Shown: piece by piece, positions 53,791 through 64,000 of the stretch
Numbering within the stretch: the first letter of the stretch is position 1
Layout: every line of letters begins with the position of its first letter
Origin: Limnanthes douglasii subsp. nivea
Lineage: Eukaryota > Streptophyta > Magnoliopsida > Brassicales > Limnanthaceae
Direction of reading: 5' to 3'
Assembly: GCA_036936605.1 (NCBI GenBank)
Contig: JAUPFV010000001.1
Span: forward strand, 150,146,187-150,210,186
Length of the DNA stretch: 64,000 bases
Translations under genes and position numbers: made by a program
The notes under the pieces: model-generated
The model's database searches: none
What the model saw: the letters and a program-made list of their open reading frames with translations, nothing else
Told to the model about the DNA's origin: nothing

Positions 53791-55090
53791 CATCTTAAAT
53801 AAATCAGTATTGTGAGTGAGCTCTACTTCTTGATGTTATCCATTGTTCTGATGTACGTATAATAGGTTGTGACTTGTACTTATGTCATCACTTTTTAGGT
53901 TATAAACTTGAGTCATTAAATATTATTTTTATGGTTTAATGTTTGTTGCCGCTCTATACCATAATCCTAGTTCCACCCATAGCGGTGACATGATCGATCT
54001 GTATCAACCAGATCACGTACTTGGAAGTTTGACCATATACAACGCATACCACGTCATCTTTCAAATAAAGTACCAAGGAAAATAAGGAAAACCAAAACAT
54101 TTTCGTCTTGGAATGATATGGTTTGGATGGATTAGGAGTCCAACCTTTTATCGATACAAGAGAGGTTAAACAATCGTCAAAGGTTTCAGACGACATACTG
54201 CGATGATAGACCGTGATGGCTGTATTGCTTAAAATATTTGGTATGTTTTTACTTTGATTTCAGTTTAAGAAGAACATGACGCACACAAGTAGCTTGTGAG
54301 CAAGGTATATGAGAGTCGTCATCGAGTACAATAGATGATTTCCAAGGATGATGCTTGAATAAATTTGTACTGCATTATGCGATGTAATTATTACATGCGA
54401 TGTGTAGGTAAGTAATTTTTATTTTGTTTCCTTTATGGATATTTTAGTTCTATTGATTTTTCTGGATGCTGATATGTGATGCGTTGTACGTTATGTATTA
54501 TTATGCCTGTTTTGAATTTCATAATTACATCGTTTTGGTTTTCTAACACACTAAAAAAACTAAAAAAAAAATCAAATAATACATACGTTAGTATGTGAAA
54601 TAATAATAATACTAGGATAAGATAATATACGTTAATTTTATTTTTATTTTTTATGTTTGCAACTGATTTTGACCCACTTGCAATTATGTTGGCAACTTAT
54701 TTTGACCCACAATGCTTTATATTTAGACACTATTATGTCAAATTATGAAGGAAATTTTTGTTTTTTCTCAAGTGATGGAAAATTTGTTAATACATATAAT
54801 TTTGACCAGTTGGGTCGAAATTAAATATGTTTTTATTTTTTTCTTAATGAAACTTATTTTGAGCTTATGAGTTGAAATTAGTTGCTATCTTAATTTACCA
54901 TCTATAACTATTTCGATCGACTGAGTTAAAATATGTCGCAAAACTAAAAAACCAATCATTTCTATTTACTCTCTTATAATTTTTTATACATTTAGGGGCA
55001 AAGTTATTTTGTTTAAAAAAATGTTTTTGTTTAAAAAAATAAAATTAAAAGAAAGTATCAATAATTAAAAAGCATAGTTAGAAATACAAA
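53791..55090. other. AT-rich DNA, no gene recognised
   Basis: Short frames only. TTTTGACCCAC occurs twice (about 54669 and 54699). The minus frame 54196-53954 (80 codons) has no motif I trust. Confidence 0.4.
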
Positions 55091-55496
55091 TAATTTGAAT
55101 TACAACACAATAAAATTATAAACTGATAGGGTCGAAGGGAAATGAATAGGAAGTGGGTCAGATTTATCTTAAGGGATATTTTAGATTCAAAATAAAGATC
55201 ATACTGACTAAGTTGTATGCCAGATATGCATTTAATAATAAAATATGTATAATGAGTAACGGTTCATGGGATTGGAGGCTCATAGGTTTGACCTATATAC
55301 ATGACCCGATCCAGTTGGTCCATTGGCACAAAATTATTCTATAACGACTCAGATTAATAGTATTTAAGAGGGTTGAAACATTCTCTCTCAACATATTAAA
55401 TACAATCACCTTTATTATCTCTCTACCCTCTACCATGAATTTAACAGCTCATCTAAAAACTTAACAAAAATACCATCCGAACAGATTTTATCTACA
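55091..55496 (+). repeat. 5' LTR of element 3 (right part)
   Basis: Ends in CTACA at 55496 before the TCGGAT spacer and primer binding site. A TATTTAAG promoter-like box lies near 55360, followed by a CT-rich leader, as expected for U3-R-U5. The left boundary is a guess. Confidence 0.4.
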
Positions 55497-55502
55497 TCGG
55501 AT

Positions 55503-55519
55503 TGGCCACCACAGTGGGG
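55503..55519 (+). other. Primer binding site (element 3)
   Basis: TGGCCACCACAGTGGGG, the same tRNA-Arg type as element 4 (TGGCGACCACAGTG...) with one change in the fifth base. Six bases follow the LTR end. Confidence 0.65.
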
Positions 55520-55579
55520 CGGAAGGTACACAAATCGTAACATTCAAAATCTAACCTACACATTAACCTTATGAGTTCT

Positions 55580-57280
55580 TTGAGACATGGATCCCGACAT
55601 CCAGATAGATTCCCCTATTCGAAATGAGGGGATTAGAGACGAATGTGAACACATCTTATGTGAATCATAATACTGAGGAAAAACATTTCATTTAGGAGAA
55701 ACATGATCAATTGCGGGTAGAAATCGAGTCCTTAAGAGCCTAAAGGTAGGATGAAAATAATTTGGGTGGAATAAATCCATCACAATATCCAAAACCTGAT
55801 GAGACAGATAGTAATCTCAATCATAATTCGAATGATCAGTCCCCTAAAGCCCACCAAGGGTCTAAAAAAGAACATCATGCTAAACAATGTTCAAGCACAT
55901 TAGATTAGGTTGAGGGCTCAACAATAGAGCCATAATAAAAAGTTTCATCTTCCTCTTCGAGTAGAGATTATGGTCATAGATAGAAGAAATAAAAGTGTTA
56001 AAAAAATAATTTTAAAAACATCAAAGGTCAAGTAAGTCGGATTATCAAGAAAAGATGAAAGGATCAGTAGACCATAACGTAGATCACTTGTTGAGTGATC
56101 AATTTGCTGTACAATCTAAACTGGGGATTTTTTCCACTCCTAATGAATACCATATGTTTAGCCAAGGACGTAATTGGAGGCAGTCACCATTGTCTTCAAA
56201 TATTCGTTCTAGACATTTACCTATGCGTTTTGACAGCTCAAAAATTGAAAAATAAGATGAGATCCAGGATCGCGATAATCATCTTTAGCAATTTAAGAAT
56301 TTCATGATGAGTTTTAATGATGATGACAAGCTATTATGTCAAGTTTTTTCTTAAATGTTCAAGGGTGCCGCAGGGATCAATCAAGAATTTTGACATATTT
56401 TGGATGGCAATGCGAAGACAGTTTGTGAGAAGTAAAGAACTTAAAGGAAATTGTGATATAATAATTCATTATGAGAAATATCTATCATCGTTAAAAGATT
56501 ACATCAACCACTTTCTAAACACTAAAGATGGGTTGGTAGATTGTTTCAAGCAAGTGGCTATAGCTTCGTTGTGCAAGGTTTATTAGCTGATGAGTTGGCT
56601 GATCTGGTGAATCGAAAGAAAAAAATGACATGAGGTGGATTATTGAACCAGGTCGGAAAGCATATCATTATGGAGGAAACTAAGAGATTAAGATAGCCTC
56701 ATCAATATAGGCATGCCCCTACGGCCTCTGTCCCACAAGCTAGCAAGCATTCGCAACCCACAGTCAGCAACCATTCGAGGGACTCAGGGAAATGTTCTCA
56801 TCGACCTATAAAGAGCCAGTCTAACCAGGTTTAACAATACAGGCCAAAAGAGAATAAATGGGTCCAACCTGATTATTATGCATAACTAATTGAGAATGTG
56901 GCTACCATCTATGATAGGGCTAAGAATGTTGTGCAATTCCAAAGGAAAGCACTTATCTAAACTCTAAAGGAAAATCGAAACACACAGTTCTGCATATATC
57001 ACAATGATATGAGACATATCATTAAGGATTGTATTGCTATAAATTAATATATACAAGAGATAAATGAGAATGGGAAGCTAACTACTTTTGCTAATTTACA
57101 TGGGGTAATAGGCAAGTGAACAATAAGTTGCAACCTATCACAAGTGGGGCTCAACCTGCATCACCCAATGCCCGAAGGAATAATACAGAAGTTTCCAAAC
57201 AAGAAAATAAAGTGATGATTATTGAACAATTCGATGTGAATTCGGAGTATTTGGATCCTGATCCAGATTGGGGTTAAATC
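55580..57280 (+). pseudogene. Element 3 gag
   Basis: From about 56200 the plus strand reads HLPMRFDSSKIEK, DNHL, QFKNFMMSFNDDDKLLCQ, IKNFDIFWMAMRRQFVRSKELKGN, matching the capsid cores of elements 2 and 4. A degraded knuckle (FCIYHNDM, then KDCIAIN) lies near 56990-57045. A long stretch of the N-terminal part (55590-56050) is assigned by position only. Several stops are present. Confidence 0.7.
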
Positions 57281-57284
57281 AACT

Positions 57285-57780
57285 TGGTGAAAGATGAAAT
57301 TTGATCGATACGGGTGGCTCGGTTAATATCTTATTTTTATTTACTTATAAACAGATGAAGAACCCATCACTCATTCAAAGATCAAACATGGCTATATTGG
57401 GGTTTACCGGCAACTCTACTGATGTGATTGGAGAATTCAAAGGAGAAACATTATTTTTAAAGGACCATTTAAGAAAATGGTGTGGGTTTTGTTTGTGGTA
57501 GTGGATTGTCTGACCCCCTACAATGTAGGTTTTTTCAAATCTTTGTGTTCAAGGATGCATGTGGTCGCATCAACAGTTCACTAGTGTTTGAAAAATGCGG
57601 TTGGAAGTCAAGTAGGAGTGGTTTGGAACAACCAAAAATTGGCTATGGAATATTATGTTATTTCTCTTTCTTTAAAATCCTTGGAAACCGTTCTAACCAA
57701 ATATGGGTAGCAATTACTAGAGTTCACTTTGGATCTGAACAAGATAGATGATCCAATAGAGACTCCTAGTGCTATTATTC
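57285..57780 (+). pseudogene. Element 3 protease
   Basis: LIDTGGSVNILF near 57300 keeps the aspartic protease DTG. FTGNSTDVIGEFKGE follows and matches FTGATT, VIEKFEGE of element 2. A frame change comes near 57480. Confidence 0.75.
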
Positions 57781-58079
57781 TAATTGAAAAGGTCGAAGTA
57801 CACAGTTTAGCAGATAGGAAGAATGTTAGAATTTGAGCTGAATTTCCATCAGAGTTGAAAGTAATATTATTATATACCTTATCCAAAAATTTACACATGT
57901 TTGCTTGGTGCTATGATAATGTAACTAGTGTACCAGAAAATATAATTTTCCACAAATTATCTGTATGATCCAATGCACGTCCGGTAGTCCAAAAATGAAA
58001 GTTTTTTCTATAAAGAGAAATCTGAAGCTATAATTCAAGAAGTAGATATATTGCCAACGGTGGGGGCACATTCTAGAAT

Positions 58080-59760
58080 CCTAGTATCCATTTTAAAATG
58101 AAAATTTGGTGCTCGTGAAAAAGAAAAATGGAAAATGGCGGACGTGCATTGATTTCACAGATCTCAACATGGCGTGTCCCAAAGACTCTTTCCCCATTCA
58201 CCGAATAGATCAGCTGGTGGATTCCACTTCAGGAAATAAATTTTATTCCTTTATGGATGCTTTTACTGGGTATAATCATATACAGATGGATCTGAATGAT
58301 CAAGACCACACAATGTTCATCAGTGATAGTGGGCTGCATTATTACAAAGTAATTTCTTTTGGGTTAAAGAATGATGGGGCCACTTACCAGGGATTGATAA
58401 AAAAATATATTCCAGTCATATCAAAAGAAATGTGGAATTTTATATTGATGACATAATGGTAACAATCTCAAGGGAGGATGATCATTTACTTGACCTCCAA
58501 TAAACTTTCTCTAACTTGGAGACCATCAATTTAAAAATTAATTCTGAAAAATGTACGTTTGGCGTACAATTTGGGATATTCCTGGGCTACATCATCAGTG
58601 AGAAATGAATTCAGGCCGATCCAGATCAGTTAGATGCATTATCAACTATGGAACCTCCTTGGACTACCAAAGAAGTCCAAGTTTTTATTGGAAGGTTGGA
58701 AATCTTGAATAGGTTCATTTCAAGATCATTAAATAAATGTGCTCAGCTTTTCCAAGTACTGAGAAATGCCAAAGACTTCAATTGGTCATCAAGTTGTAAT
58801 AACGCGTTCCTCAATATTAATCGACATTTATCTTCTCCTAAAACTCCATTCAAACCCATCATTGGAGAGAGACTTTACGTGTATCTAGTAGTATGTGATT
58901 ATGTTGTAAGCGCAGTGTTAGTTTAAGAAGTTCACAATTATCCTCTCCTCGTTTACTATATTAGTAAGAGTTTTTTAGATGCTGAGAAAAGATACCTCAA
59001 GTTGGAAAAGTTAGCTTTAACCTTGGTAATAGCAACCATAAAAATTAGGGCTTCTTTTCAAGCACATTCCATCACCGTTCGAACTTCTTTTCCACTTAAA
59101 AATATATTGTAAAAACCGGATATATCAGGTCGAATAACTAAGTGGTCTGTGAATCTAAAGGATTATGATATTGACTTTGCTCCTCGAACTACAATTAAAG
59201 CTTAAGCTGTAGCAGATTTCTTGGTTGAATTCAATTAAGAGAGGCCCTATGAGGAATCTTCAATTCAGAAGCCTAAAAAAGAATGTGTAATTCGAACATA
59301 TGATGGATCTAGTATGGTGAGATGTGAGGCTGAAATTTGCGTATTTTCCCTCTTTAGGGATTTTATGTACCAAGTTATACGTTTTGGTTTTAAGGCATCA
59401 AACAATAAAGCAGAATATGAATCAGCTATAGCAGGTTTAAGGCTAGCTCAGATATGTGGTGCCAAAATAATCGGATTGGGGAGTGATTCACAACTAGTTG
59501 TACATCAAGCACTAGAGAAATCGGAAACCAAGAAAGAGCACTTGGTAAAGTACTTACAAGTCTTGAAAGAAATTTATGCTTGTTTTAAAAATGTGAAATG
59601 TGAACATGATCCAAGATCAGAAAATTCGATATCTGACTCTCTGGCCACTATTGCATATTCAGAAGCTTACCTATGTATTCTATTGAAGAGTGTCCTTATA
59701 TAACAACAACTTATGAAAGAGAAGTTGATGCTGAAGAGAGTTTTCAAATATCATCCATAG
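58080..59760 (+). pseudogene. Element 3 reverse transcriptase and dual RNase H
   Basis: 58106-58456 reads KKKNGKWRTCIDFTDLNM, IDQLVDSTSGNKFYSFMDAFTGYNHIQMDL, then SFGLKNDGATYQ. A frameshift follows, with the catalytic YIDDIMV in the next frame at about 58440. RNase H continues in 58648-58926 and after a stop to about 59230. The second RNase H is 59314-59703 (SDSQLVVHQALEKSETKKEHLVKYL, NSISDSLATIAYSEAYL). Broken by about half a dozen stops. Confidence 0.83.
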
Positions 59761-59879
59761 TCAGTCCAGACTGGAGGTAGGGTATCCAAGAATTTATTAC
59801 TAAAGGGATCTTACCTGAAGACAAAAGTTTACCCAAAATATTAAAGCTCAAAACACATGGTTTTTTTTGGTTTTGAGAG

Positions 59880-60974
59880 GGATCCTCTATAAAATATCTT
59901 TCAGCAAAGCTTTACTAAGCTACCTTATATCTGATGAGTCCCAAGCACATTTTTCTGAGTTACATGATGGAAATGATTGACCTATTGTGGTGACAAGGCT
60001 TTAACTAGAAGGGTCTTATTGGCAGGCTATTGTTGGCCATCTATTATGGCAGATTCTAAAGAGTTGGTTAGAAGATGTGATCTTTTTTAAAGATATGAAA
60101 ATACAATACACGTACCATCAGTTCCAATAGAGTGAGTATCTGAAGCTATATCCTTTGATAGATGGGTACTTGACATGGTCAGACCCCTTCCAATGGCTTC
60201 TGGAGATTGTCAAACTATTATTTTGGAAATTGATTATTTTTAAAGCGGATAGAAATGCACCCCTATCCGGAACGAATTCTTAAGCAGTAGTTAAATTTAA
60301 CCTCTCCAAAATTTGTTGTAGGTTTGGAATTCCTAGACGTATTAGTACAGACAACAACCCTCAATTTAACAACAAGGATATAGAGGTGTTCTATGCATAA
60401 AAAAATATTCACCACTGTTTTTTCTCGCCTTTTCATCCCTAAGCCAATAGATAGATAAAAGTGGTGATAAAAAATATTTCGATGGGTCTTTTAAAGAACT
60501 TAGAAGGAGTGGGCCAGTAAATGGCCTAACTACATACAATAAGTGTTTTGGGCTTATCGAACTACTCGACGTACTACCACACAAGAATCTCCTTTTGCCT
60601 TGGTTTATCGAATGGATGCAATCGCTCCAATACAAGTTACTCTTCCTTCTTTCAGGGTTTAAAATCATTCCAAAGTAGATATATTACTAAGGTTTAATAA
60701 GAACTCAGTTGAGAGCCATACATTACTAAGGTTTAATAAGGAGTAGATATGCGTCTAAAATACGAAAAAAGGCTTATAAGTGGGGGACAAAATGGTGAGA
60801 AAATTATTTATGCACACCAAGAATAAGAAGTTTGGAAAGTTGGCTGCAAACTGGGAAGGGCCATACTGTGTATGTGAGAAGATAAAGTAGAGGACGTATC
60901 AGTTAGTTGATCAAGAAGACAATCCTTTAAGGCACTTGTGTAATGTCGAACACCTAAGGTTATATCTTGAGTAA
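59880..60974 (+). pseudogene. Element 3 integrase
   Basis: Degraded zinc region (RRCDL, about 60070-60090), first catalytic aspartate region degraded (FDRWVLDMV, about 60160), second aspartate in RRISTDNNPQFNN (60330-60375), then SPFHP and a stop-interrupted glutamate region. The tail GKLAANWEGPYCV, TYQLVD and NVEHLRLYLE ends at 60974. Several stops. Confidence 0.75.
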
Positions 60975-61008
60975 ACTTGTGTTGTACATATTTACTTTGT
61001 TTCTATCC

Positions 61009-61073
61009 AATATAAATATTACGGGGCATACTCTTTCCTACCCTGGTGGTGCGGGGAGATTTTAATGAGGTGT
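61009..61073 (+). other. Conserved non-coding block after pol (element 3)
   Basis: GGGGCATACTCTTTCCTAC, CCTGGTGG, GCGGGGAG and TTTTAATGAGGTGTC, almost identical to the reverse strand of 46217-46273 in element 4, more conserved than the surrounding spacers. Confidence 0.65.
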
Positions 61074-61114
61074 CAGAATCTATCACTTTTACCTTTAAAA
61101 TTTGTTTATAAGAG

Positions 61115-61330
61115 GGTTTGTGTATGTTAAATTTTTATTGCCTTTGAATGGGTCAAGTTATCAAGTTTTTATTGCCTTTGAATGGATTACCTTCGAACGG
61201 CTCAGGTGTATAAATTTTTTATTTCCTTCGATTGGATTACCTTCGGATGGATTAGATTTATCAAGTTTTTATTTCCTTCGAATGAATAAAATTCGAATGG
61301 CTCAAGTGTATCAAATTTTTATTGATACAT
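61115..61330. repeat. Minisatellite in the element 3 spacer
   Basis: About five irregular units containing TTTTTATT(G/T)CCTT(T/C)GAATGG and TATCAAG or TGTATCAA, spacing near 40-65 bases. It occupies the same position as the 35-bp array of element 2 but has a different unit. Confidence 0.75.
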
Positions 61331-61344
61331 AACCAAGTTTTAAT

Positions 61345-63920
61345 TACACTAGAATGTATCGACAACATCGGCTATCTCTGGGGTATATTTAGCCTTGAGA
61401 GAGGTAATCTCACCATGTTGCTCCTTGATAAGATCTTCATATTTTTTGTTTTCATCTGAAAAAACGCTCAATGGTAGCTTTGTCGTCGGTTTGTTGATTA
61501 TTCAATGAGGTAATCTCCTCGGAAGTAGATGCTTGCAAATTTTGTATTATAAGCTTAGAACTTGTCACGATCGGATTTCACCAAGACTAGCTCATCTTTA
61601 ACAGACTTCACCTCTCCATTTAGACTTTCAACATTGCTCTTTTCTTTCTCAACTGAATTCTTCAGATTGTGATTTTCATCTTGAAGTGTTGTCTTCAATT
61701 TGAGACCTTACTTATCTCTCCAGTTCGACTATTGGCGTCATATATCCCACAACTAAATATTCTTACACACTGTTCTCCTTTTATTATTCAAATGGAACCT
61801 CATCGAATACCACATAAGTTGTGGTGCTTGTAAAATCAGGGAAGTTAGTCCTCCATATATCTAATTGAATCACTATCTCCAAAAATTTTCCTTTTAAATG
61901 GTGGGAAGTAATAGAGAATGAGCGTCGGATACCGTGGTCGTAGGAGGAACAACAACTGGGATTATTGGAGGAGGAAGTTCTGAACGAAGTATTATCACCA
62001 AACTAGTAAGAGTTTTCTTCTTTTTCTTCTCTCTCTTATCGCTACCCTATTTTCCCCTCTTATGTCCTTTTTTATTCCTAGGACCAGGAGATTCCGAATG
62101 CACTTTACCCTCCTAAAAAATGGCAGCAACAACATCCAACAAAGTTGTGTCAATTTCATCTAGCTGCCCCTCAATTTCTAGTTTCAGAAACGAATTGTGA
62201 CAAGCCCTCATTATTTTTTTTCTTATTTCGATGGCTGTGAGCTCTATTCTTGGATGGAAGGAATAATTTTCAATCGGTTGACTCAGTTGTTTTAAGGATT
62301 TTAGTAGCTCAAAGACGAGTGATGAATTGCTCCCACGTCAGTTTCCAAACGGGGTTGGTCCTTCTGAGATGGGATCTGCCAAAATTTCCTGGGGTAAAAC
62401 AGTTGTGGAATTCGTGGGCCACTTTTCATTGGCCCATTGATTCAACTTCCCGAAGGTCACTTTTGCATCGTCCAAATGCTATAGGAAGGGCTTCAAAATG
62501 GTTAGTATAAAAGAAGCTAGAAATAAATGAAAAATGTCACAGAAAGTAATATAAATATAAAATAAGTCTGAAGAGACTTACGTGTGTTCTTTAGTTTCTG
62601 GTGAGTTGGCTCAGATTCCATTTGATGGTGAATTTCTTGTCATTTTCTCAATGACTACTGATAAAGAGGAATTGGGTTTTCCAGATTTTGTTCGCCTCCA
62701 AAAGGTCATCTACCACTTTGTAGTTATTCCCTATATTAAAATAATAGAAGGGAATGCAGGCATTGCGAGATATAACCACCATAGCAACCAGTTTCTTAAT
62801 TGGCATCGAGATCTTAGATAGTCTTGAAGGTATAATGCAAGCTAGCAGTGAGAACCAAGCATTTGGGCTAACAGTGAGATAGTACCTCACTATCTCAGGG
62901 TCCAAGGGAAACTGAAGGCCCTAGTTGAGCACATCAGTGTAAACCACCAACTCCATAGCCTCATAGCTCATTGAGGTCTCTCCGGAGTGGGGCAACCTAA
63001 CTTTAACTGAATCACGGAATCCATATTTGGCTCAAATTCCTTCCAATTCAAATTCATAGAAGTAGATGTAGGAGGTTTTCTCCAAGGTGAAAAGGTACTT
63101 AACACTAACATTGGTAAATTAGGTCTAACGTACCCTACGAGAGACAAATGAAGAGGTTTGGGTTCTATTTCAGGGGCTTTACCTTTGTGCTGGCTATCAC
63201 CACCTTCTGACACCCTTGCATTTTGCTTCCCCGATGACCTCGAATTTTCCGCAGTCTGACCAAATTTCTCAAGAGGGGAATCTTTATCGCTATCTTTCAT
63301 ATTTTCTTCCATAACATGTGGTCAAAACTCTGAAGGCTCAATAGGTTAGGTTTTGAAAAGCCAGCACCCAAAGGTTTGCTATTGAGCCGGTCACCGTCTG
63401 GTACACCAAGATTTTCTTCCTCAGGTCGAGAAGATTCAAATGCTAAAGTTGTAGGGTTTTCGGTTGCGAGAGTAATATCCTTTTCTTCCATATTCAGAAC
63501 TTGTGGTGAAGGGTTGCTAACAAGAATGGGTTATTCCGTAGGATCATTTTTTATCGAAGGTTTGTTTTTGGCCTCAAAGAGTCTAGTAACTCCGCATGGA
63601 GTACTTTCTTCATTATCTGATCCCATAGCTTTGAAATTCGAAGGATTTCTACGGCTGGTGGCCTCTTGAGATTGGGATGACCTGATTGGCTGAGTAGAAT
63701 GACAGGGTGACTTAATTGACTGGGAAATCGATGTAGGTTTGGAGGGAATGTTGCACCTTTTGTAAGGGTAAACCCCTCCGTACTCAGTAGAGTGAGTAAC
63801 AACAACCGTACCCGAAGAGGCAGGTAACTCAACAACAACTTTGGCTGTCTTTTTCTCTTCCTCTAGCTTGGACACGTTTATCCAACTGACTTTTGTTAGT
63901 GAATTTTTAGCAGTATACAT
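61345..63920 (-). pseudogene. Element 3 antisense ORF, spliced, Transposase_28-like
   Basis: Starts at 63920 (MYTAKNSLTKVSWINVSK), homologous to element 4. An AMGSDNEES motif lies near 63620. The central domain, 62905-62648, reads DPEIVRYYLTVSPNAWFSLLACIIPSRLS, then IPFYYFNIGNNYKVVDDLLEANKIWKTQFLFIS. A GTAAGT donor at 62581-62576 and a candidate acceptor near 62517 mark an intron of about 65 bases. Exon 2 continues with a VAHEFHNCF, NFGRSHL, LTWEQF series matching HFHNCF, NLVRSHLW, LTWEEL. A basic stretch (RNKKGHKRGK) and a coiled coil (VEKEKSNVESLNGEVK, YEDLIKEQHGEITSLK) follow to about 61345, where the C-terminal part known from element 4 is missing. Many stops. Function unknown. Confidence 0.75.
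62517..62581 (-). other. Putative antisense intron in element 3
   Basis: Minus-strand ACAC/GTAAGT donor (plus 62576-62581) and TTATTTCTAG acceptor (plus 62517-62526). The donor position relative to the WKTQFLFIS motif agrees with elements 2 and 4; the acceptor is less certain. Confidence 0.5.
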
Positions 63921-64000
63921 ACAAACCCTAAAAAGATACCAGAAAAAGTGATATACGGTGGCTAAGGTGGTGAAGAAAATGAAATATTTCCGGAAAGTAA

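Larger units (their letters stand above)
55091..64000 (+). mobile_element. Element 3: Tat-like Ty3/gypsy element, 3' end outside window
   Basis: LTR end (CA at 55496), six-base spacer, primer binding site (55503), gag (55580-57280), protease (57300), RT/RNase H (58080-59700), integrase (59880-60974), conserved block, minisatellite, and a minus-strand antisense ORF (63920-61345). The gene order is the same as elements 2 and 4, and the protein motifs agree closely with element 4. Many stops and small shifts make it older than element 4. The left edge of the LTR cannot be fixed because the other LTR lies beyond the window. Confidence 0.85.

Noticed and set aside
53954..54196. Minus-strand 80-codon ORF as a gypsy integrase fragment
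   Set aside because: Only a vague likeness around VIWLIQIDHVT; no catalytic motif.

Overview
The window is nuclear DNA from a flowering plant, most likely a eudicot. One ordinary multi-exon host gene (19.2-27.5 kb) sits in AT-rich DNA packed with decayed transposable elements. Host introns follow the GT-AG rule. The mobile DNA consists of Ty3/gypsy elements of the Tat type, PIF/Harbinger-like miniature elements, a long-terminal-inverted-repeat element and a hAT transposase remnant, all usual in plants. I cannot name the species.

Layout. (1) 1-8.4 kb: an old plus-strand gypsy remnant (gag, RT, RNase H, integrase), followed by a minus-strand coiled-coil ORF. (2) 8.45-16.75 kb: a second plus-strand gypsy element with an LTR, a tRNA-Arg-type primer binding site, gag, protease and integrase. 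Its RT region is deleted, and an antisense ORF follows. (3) 17.07-18.07 kb: a TIR element with TTA target duplication. (4) 19.22-27.51 kb: a 27-exon gene for a 1,256-residue FHA/AAA-type ATPase. (5) 28.55-29.22 kb: four tandem copies of a 166-170 bp unit. (6) 29.57-30.31 kb: a second TIR miniature element with TAA duplication. (7) 30.3-39.1 kb: AT-rich DNA without recognisable genes but with several minisatellites. (8) 39.09-41.83 kb: a long-TIR element. (9) 42.0-52.13 kb: the best-preserved gypsy element, on the minus strand, with its antisense ORF on the plus strand. (10) 52.4-53.8 kb: a hAT (ZMYM1-like) transposase pseudogene. (11) About 55.1-64.0 kb: a third plus-strand gypsy element whose 3' LTR lies beyond the window.

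The most interesting theme is that all four gypsy elements share one plan: gag-pol, a short conserved non-coding block, a spacer that often contains minisatellites, then an ORF in the opposite orientation. In three copies the antisense proteins are clearly homologous. They share an N-terminal motif, an (I/A)MG(S/D)D motif, a domain resembling the Pfam 'putative gypsy type transposon' family and a C-terminal coiled coil. All three also carry a short GT-AG intron at the same place, readable only on the antisense strand. Antisense ORFs in Tat-lineage elements are known in general. The conserved antisense-only intron, and a TATA box facing the ORF, are what I would follow up. All copies here are broken by stops or frameshifts.
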